10,897 bases of DNA from Flavobacteriaceae bacterium (GTDB lineage Bacteria > Bacteroidota > Bacteroidia > Flavobacteriales > Flavobacteriaceae): NCBI GenBank assembly GCA_947482805.1, contig CANKLK010000067.1:1-10897 (forward strand), given 5' to 3'. Position 1 is the first letter of the stretch, and every line of letters begins with the position of its first letter. The notes beneath the pieces are model-generated. The model searched no databases and had not been told where the DNA came from. It was given only the letters and a program-made list of their open reading frames with translations. Shown in pieces: positions 6,570 through 10,897 of the stretch. The translations under genes were made by a program, and so were the position numbers.

Positions 6570-9500
6570 ATGAAAGTCGAAGAACAAGGTCTTTACTTGC
6601 CCGAATTTGAGCATGACAATTGTGGTGCAGGATTTATTTGCAATTTAAACGGGATAAAAACCAACGATATAATTCACAAAGCACTCGATATCTTAATAAA
6701 ATTAGAACATCGTGGTGCCGTTAGTGCCGATGGAAGAACTGGTGATGGTGCCGGAATTCTGTTTGATATTCCACATGATTTCTTTAAAAAAGTATGCCCA
6801 TTTAAAATTCCGGAACCCAGAGAATATGCGGTCGGAATGGTTTTTTTACCAAAAAGTGTCAATCAGGTTGCTTTCTGTAAAACAACATTTGAAACTGCGA
6901 TTAACGAACAAAACCTAAAAATTATTGGTTGGCGTGATGTTCCTGTAGCTGTTTCCAATCTTGGCCAAATAGCCGCAGAAAAAGAACCAACTATCAAGCA
7001 GGTATTTGTGAGTAAAAATGACTTAGACCTCACCGAGCAACAATTCAACGCAAAACTTTTTGCAGCCAGAAAAATTGCCGAACACGTCATTATAAATTCC
7101 AAAATTTCAGAAAGCCATCGTTTCTATTTTTCTAGTTTTTCTACCACAACCATAATCTATAAAGGGCTTTTAATGCCTGAAGATATCAGTCGCTATTATA
7201 CTGATTTGGCTGATGCCGACTTAGTTACCCGACTTGCTTTAGTACACCAACGGTTTTCAACTAATACGTTCCCTTCATGGGAATTGGCACAACCATTTCG
7301 TTATATGTGTCACAACGGAGAAATCAATACGCTTCGCGGAAATGTTAGTCGAATGCGTGCCCGCGAAGAATTAATGAAAAGTGATGTTTTTGGTGAAGAC
7401 ATCAAAAAAATATTTCCAATTATTTTAGAAGGAAAATCAGATTCCGCTTCGATGGATATGGTTATCGAATTATTACTGATGACTGGTCGTTCTTTACCCG
7501 AAGTCATGATGATGGTTGTTCCCGAAGCTTGGGAAAAACACCAAACCATGTCGGAAGACAAAAAAGCATTCTATGAATACAATTCGTGTATCATGGAACC
7601 TTGGGACGGACCAGCATCCATTCCGTTTACCGATGGAAATGTAATTGGAGCTTTGTTAGACAGAAATGGTTTGCGTCCATCACGTTATACTGTAACAAAA
7701 AGCGGTTTTGTAATTATGTCATCAGAAATTGGTGTGCTCGATATCAAACCGGAAGACGTGGTTCAACACGGAAGATTAGAACCCGGAAAAATGTTCCTAG
7801 TAGATATGAACGAAGGCCGAATTATTGAAGACGAAGAAATAAAAAAAGCCATAGTTACGAAACGTCCATACAAAAAATGGTTAAACGAGAATCTGTTACA
7901 ACTAACTAAAATACCATACACCAACAATCTAATTCCTGTTGAAACGGTAGCTTTCGAAATCCGACAACGCTTATTTGGATTCACCATTGAAGATTTAAAA
8001 ACCATCATAAACCCTATGGGAGAAAGTGGCGCTGAAGCCATCAGCTCAATGGGAAATGACACACCACTTGCCGTTCTATCAGACCAGCCTCAATTACTAT
8101 ACAATTACTTTAAACAGCTATTTGCACAAGTTACCAATCCACCTTTAGACGGAATTCGCGAAGAAATTATAACCGATATTAGTTTAGCCATAGGTAGCGA
8201 TTTTAACATTTTTGATATTGAACCCAAGCATTGCAAAAAACTAAAAATTCAAAATCCAGTTATTTCAAATGAGGATTTGGATAAAATAAGAAACATCAAT
8301 CATGCCGATTTCAAATCAGTAACAATTTCTACATTATACGAAATTGAAAAAGGTGTAAATGGTTTGGAGCGCGGTCTAGAAAAATGCGTGCAAGCAACGT
8401 TCAAAGCGGTTTCAGAAGGATGCAATATTGTAATTCTTTCGGATAGAAATGTGAGCGAAAAAATGGCTCCAATTCCGATGCTATTGGCTTGTTCTTATAT
8501 CCATCATTCACTCAATATTCTCAAAGTACGTTCTAAATTTGGAATTATAATTGAATCTGCTGAACCTAGAGAACCGCATCATTTTGCGATTTTGTTTGGT
8601 TATGGTGCCAGTGCTATTAATCCATACATGGTAAACGAAATTATTCACGAACAAGTAAATCAAGGTTTCATTACCAATGTAAAAGCAGACTATGCCATTA
8701 AAAATTACAATAAAGCGATCGCTAAAGGAATTCTAAAAATCATGAATAAAATTGGGATTTCGACCTTGCATTCCTACAGAGCAGCTCAAATTTTTGAAAT
8801 CCTGGGATTAAATAAAAAGTTTACTTCAAAATACTTCCCAAATACGCCTTCGCGAATTGAAGGAATTGGTTTAATGGAAGTGGAAAAAGAAGTCAAAAAA
8901 AGATACCAAAAAGCATTTCCAAATTCAGAAATATCCAATTTATTACCTCTCGAAATTGGAGGCATTTACAGATGGCGAAGAACTGGTGAAAAACACATGT
9001 TTAATCCAACTACCATTGCAAAACTTCAGCAAGCCGTCAGATTAAACAGCCCTGAAAGCTATAAGGAATATTCTAAAATGGTCAACGAGCAAAGTGAAAA
9101 CCTCATGACTATTCGTGGTCTATTTGAATTTAACAATTACGATCCTATTTCAATTGATGAAGTAGAGCCTTGGACAGAAATCGTAAAAAAATTCAAAACT
9201 GGCGCAATGTCTTATGGTTCAATCAGTCAGGAAGCCCATGAAAATTTGGCCATTGCTATGAATAGAATTGGAGGAAAAAGCAACTCAGGTGAAGGAGGCG
9301 AGGATGCGCAACGATATCAAAAAGACCTTAACGGAGATTCTAGAAATAGCGCAATCAAACAAGTAGCATCGGGAAGATTTGGCGTTTCAATCAATTATTT
9401 GACCAACGCTAAAGAAATCCAAATCAAAATGGCACAAGGAGCAAAACCTGGTGAAGGCGGACAATTACCCGGTGAAAAAGTAGTGCCTTGGATTGCAGAA

Positions 9501-10897
9501 ACCCGAAATTCAACGCCTTATGTTGGACTAATTTCTCCGCCCCCACATCACGACATTTATTCGATAGAAGATTTATCACAATTAATTTTTGATTTAAAAA
9601 ATGCCAATCGTGAAGCACGAATTAATGTAAAGTTGGTATCCGAAGTTGGTGTAGGAACAATTGCTGCCGGTGTTGCCAAAGCCAAAGCCGATGTAATACT
9701 AATTTCGGGTTACGATGGAGGAACCGGAGCCGCACCACTAACATCGTTGCAACACACAGGAATTCCATGGGAACTTGGATTGGCAGAGGCACAACAAACT
9801 TTAATACTAAATGATTTGCGAAGTCGCGTAGTTTTAGAATGTGACGGACAATTAAAAACAGGTCGCGATGTGGCCATTGCTGCTTTGCTTGGCGCAGAAG
9901 AATTTGGTTTTGCTACGGCTCCATTAGTAGCTTCGGGTTGCATTATGATGCGCGCCTGTCATTTGAATACGTGTCCTGTTGGCATTGCCACACAAGATCC
10001 TGAACTGCGTAAAAACTTTAAAGGCACACCGGAACACGTCATTAATTTTATGTATTTCATTGCAGAAGAATTACGTGAAATCATGGCACAACTTGGCTTT
10101 AGAACCTTAAAAGAAATGGTGGGACAATCACAGAAATTGAACGTCAATAAAGCTATTACACATTATAAAGCTAGTGGTTTAGACTTGTCGAACATTCTTT
10201 ACAAACCAGAAAAAGCTAAAGTAGTTCCAAATCATAATACAACATCGCAAGATCATCATATAGAACATGTACTTGACTTTGAAATTATAAAAGCGGCAAT
10301 TCCTTCTATTTACAGAAAAGAAAAAACCCGAATTAACTTCAAAATTAAAAATACAGATCGTTCTGTCGGTGCCATATTAAGTAATGAAATTTCAAAAATA
10401 TATGGTGCGCAAGGTTTACCCGAGGACACTATTTTAATAGATTTTGAAGGTTCAGCAGGGCAAAGTTTTGGTGCTTTTGCTACGAATGGTTTGTCATTTA
10501 AAATTCATGGAAACTGCAATGATTATTTGGGCAAAGGATTATCAGGCGGAAAACTGATTATCAAAGTTCCTCCGACAGCGACTTTCAAACCTGAAGAAAA
10601 TATTATTATTGGTAATGTTGCATTATACGGAGCAATTACTGGCGAAGCCTACATAAACGGTATTGCCGGTGAGCGTTTTTGCGTCCGAAATTCAGGCGCA
10701 ACTGCTGTTGTGGAAGGTGTTGGAGATCATGGCTGTGAATATATGACTGGCGGAACTGTAGTTGTTTTAGGAAAAACAGGACGGAATTTTGCTGCCGGAA
10801 TGAGCGGTGGCGTTGCCTATGTTTTTGATAAGAAAAAACAGTTTGAAAAAGGCTTGTGTAATATGGAAATGGTTCAGCTGGAAACATTGGATGAACA
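6570..10897 (+). CDS. gltB: Glutamate synthase large (alpha) subunit, 3' end outside window
   Basis: GltB makes two glutamates from glutamine and 2-oxoglutarate; the small subunit GltD supplies electrons from a reduced pyridine nucleotide. The frame is open for 1442 complete codons to the window edge; family members are about 1500 residues. A 17-residue propeptide precedes C18-G19, the nucleophile exposed after cleavage in this class II glutaminase. The amidotransferase domain continues with HQRFSTNT (226-233), HNGE (248-251) and RNGLRP (365-370). The central domain includes LSDRN (623-627). The FMN/synthase domain begins near MSYGS (880-884) and includes SGEGGED (906-912), GYDGGTGA (1047-1054) and the 3Fe-4S ligands C1124, C1130 and C1135 with the standard C-x5-C-x4-C spacing. 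The Gly-rich beta-helix domain starts near 1260 and is cut by the window end. The ATG is the first after an in-frame stop at 6546-6548. gltD is expected downstream. Regulation may involve the inverted repeat before the start. No frameshift or missing catalytic residue was seen. Confidence 0.97.
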   Translation, partial: MKVEEQGLYLPEFEHDNCGAGFICNLNGIKTNDIIHKALDILIKLEHRGAVSADGRTGDGAGILFDIPHDFFKKVCPFKIPEPREYAVGMVFLPKSVNQVAFCKTTFETAINEQNLKIIGWRDVPVAVSNLGQIAAEKEPTIKQVFVSKNDLDLTEQQFNAKLFAARKIAEHVIINSKISESHRFYFSSFSTTTIIYKGLLMPEDISRYYTDLADADLVTRLALVHQRFSTNTFPSWELAQPFRYMCHNGEINTLRGNVSRMRAREELMKSDVFGEDIKKIFPIILEGKSDSASMDMVIELLLMTGRSLPEVMMMVVPEAWEKHQTMSEDKKAFYEYNSCIMEPWDGPASIPFTDGNVIGALLDRNGLRPSRYTVTKSGFVIMSSEIGVLDIKPEDVVQHGRLEPGKMFLVDMNEGRIIEDEEIKKAIVTKRPYKKWLNENLLQLTKIPYTNNLIPVETVAFEIRQRLFGFTIEDLKTIINPMGESGAEAISSMGNDTPLAVLSDQPQLLYNYFKQLFAQVTNPPLDGIREEIITDISLAIGSDFNIFDIEPKHCKKLKIQNPVISNEDLDKIRNINHADFKSVTISTLYEIEKGVNGLERGLEKCVQATFKAVSEGCNIVILSDRNVSEKMAPIPMLLACSYIHHSLNILKVRSKFGIIIESAEPREPHHFAILFGYGASAINPYMVNEIIHEQVNQGFITNVKADYAIKNYNKAIAKGILKIMNKIGISTLHSYRAAQIFEILGLNKKFTSKYFPNTPSRIEGIGLMEVEKEVKKRYQKAFPNSEISNLLPLEIGGIYRWRRTGEKHMFNPTTIAKLQQAVRLNSPESYKEYSKMVNEQSENLMTIRGLFEFNNYDPISIDEVEPWTEIVKKFKTGAMSYGSISQEAHENLAIAMNRIGGKSNSGEGGEDAQRYQKDLNGDSRNSAIKQVASGRFGVSINYLTNAKEIQIKMAQGAKPGEGGQLPGEKVVPWIAETRNSTPYVGLISPPPHHDIYSIEDLSQLIFDLKNANREARINVKLVSEVGVGTIAAGVAKAKADVILISGYDGGTGAAPLTSLQHTGIPWELGLAEAQQTLILNDLRSRVVLECDGQLKTGRDVAIAALLGAEEFGFATAPLVASGCIMMRACHLNTCPVGIATQDPELRKNFKGTPEHVINFMYFIAEELREIMAQLGFRTLKEMVGQSQKLNVNKAITHYKASGLDLSNILYKPEKAKVVPNHNTTSQDHHIEHVLDFEIIKAAIPSIYRKEKTRINFKIKNTDRSVGAILSNEISKIYGAQGLPEDTILIDFEGSAGQSFGAFATNGLSFKIHGNCNDYLGKGLSGGKLIIKVPPTATFKPEENIIIGNVALYGAITGEAYINGIAGERFCVRNSGATAVVEGVGDHGCEYMTGGTVVVLGKTGRNFAAGMSGGVAYVFDKKKQFEKGLCNMEMVQLETLDE

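Noticed and set aside
6570..10897. Suspected frameshift or internal stop in gltB
   Set aside because: Codon register was followed through conserved motifs from C18 to the beta-helix domain at several checkpoints and stayed in frame; the gene is only cut by the window end.
1..10897. tRNA or rRNA genes, CRISPR arrays, insertion sequences, attachment sites, defence systems
   Set aside because: The spacers are short (185 and 248 bases) and contain no clover-leaf, direct-repeat array or transposase-like sequence; no protein of a known defence family is encoded.

Overview
The window is AT-rich, with lysine- and asparagine-rich proteins, no Shine-Dalgarno sequences at the gene starts, and one good match to the Bacteroidetes sigma-A -7 element (TAnnTTTG). 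Together with the fused alpha/beta form of the 2-oxoacid dehydrogenase E1 and an outer-membrane protein of a type common in that group, this points to a member of Flavobacteriia, probably Flavobacterium or a close relative. The assignment is inferred from protein style and signals, not from a database search. Everything recognisable is on the + strand.

Region 1 (1-3730) holds two tightly packed envelope genes. The first (27-920) encodes a membrane-anchored SGNH-hydrolase-like protein of the kind often found next to MBOAT O-acyltransferases. The second (917-3730) overlaps it by four bases and starts with TTG. It encodes a secreted protein with an N-terminal M1-aminopeptidase-like part followed by a probable outer-membrane beta-barrel. 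Both look catalytically altered: the first lacks the Asp of the DxxH motif, and the second has lost the whole HExxH-x18-E zinc site, which reads K-T-Y-L-N-x18-D. The transcript probably begins upstream of the window.

Region 2 (3731-6321) is a 185-base AT-rich spacer with a 10-bp inverted repeat and a promoter candidate, then one large gene for a single-chain alpha/beta E1 component of a branched-chain-type 2-oxoacid dehydrogenase. Its Mg-thiamine-diphosphate motif has an N/D exchange relative to the textbook GDG...NN. No E2 or E3 gene adjoins it.

Region 3 (6322-10897) is a 248-base spacer followed by gltB, the large subunit of glutamate synthase. The gltB frame is open from 6570 to the window edge (1442 complete codons); the last stretch of the gene lies outside. 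All catalytic landmarks are intact. A perfect 10-bp inverted repeat ends two bases before the gltB start codon and overlaps a weak promoter match.

The three regions appear to be separate transcription units: an envelope pair, a carbon-metabolism enzyme and an ammonia-assimilation enzyme. The metabolic genes are ordinary core functions. The points most worth a second look are the paired, apparently catalytically degenerate envelope proteins and the symmetric DNA before gltB. I saw no mobile element, CRISPR array, RNA gene or defence system.
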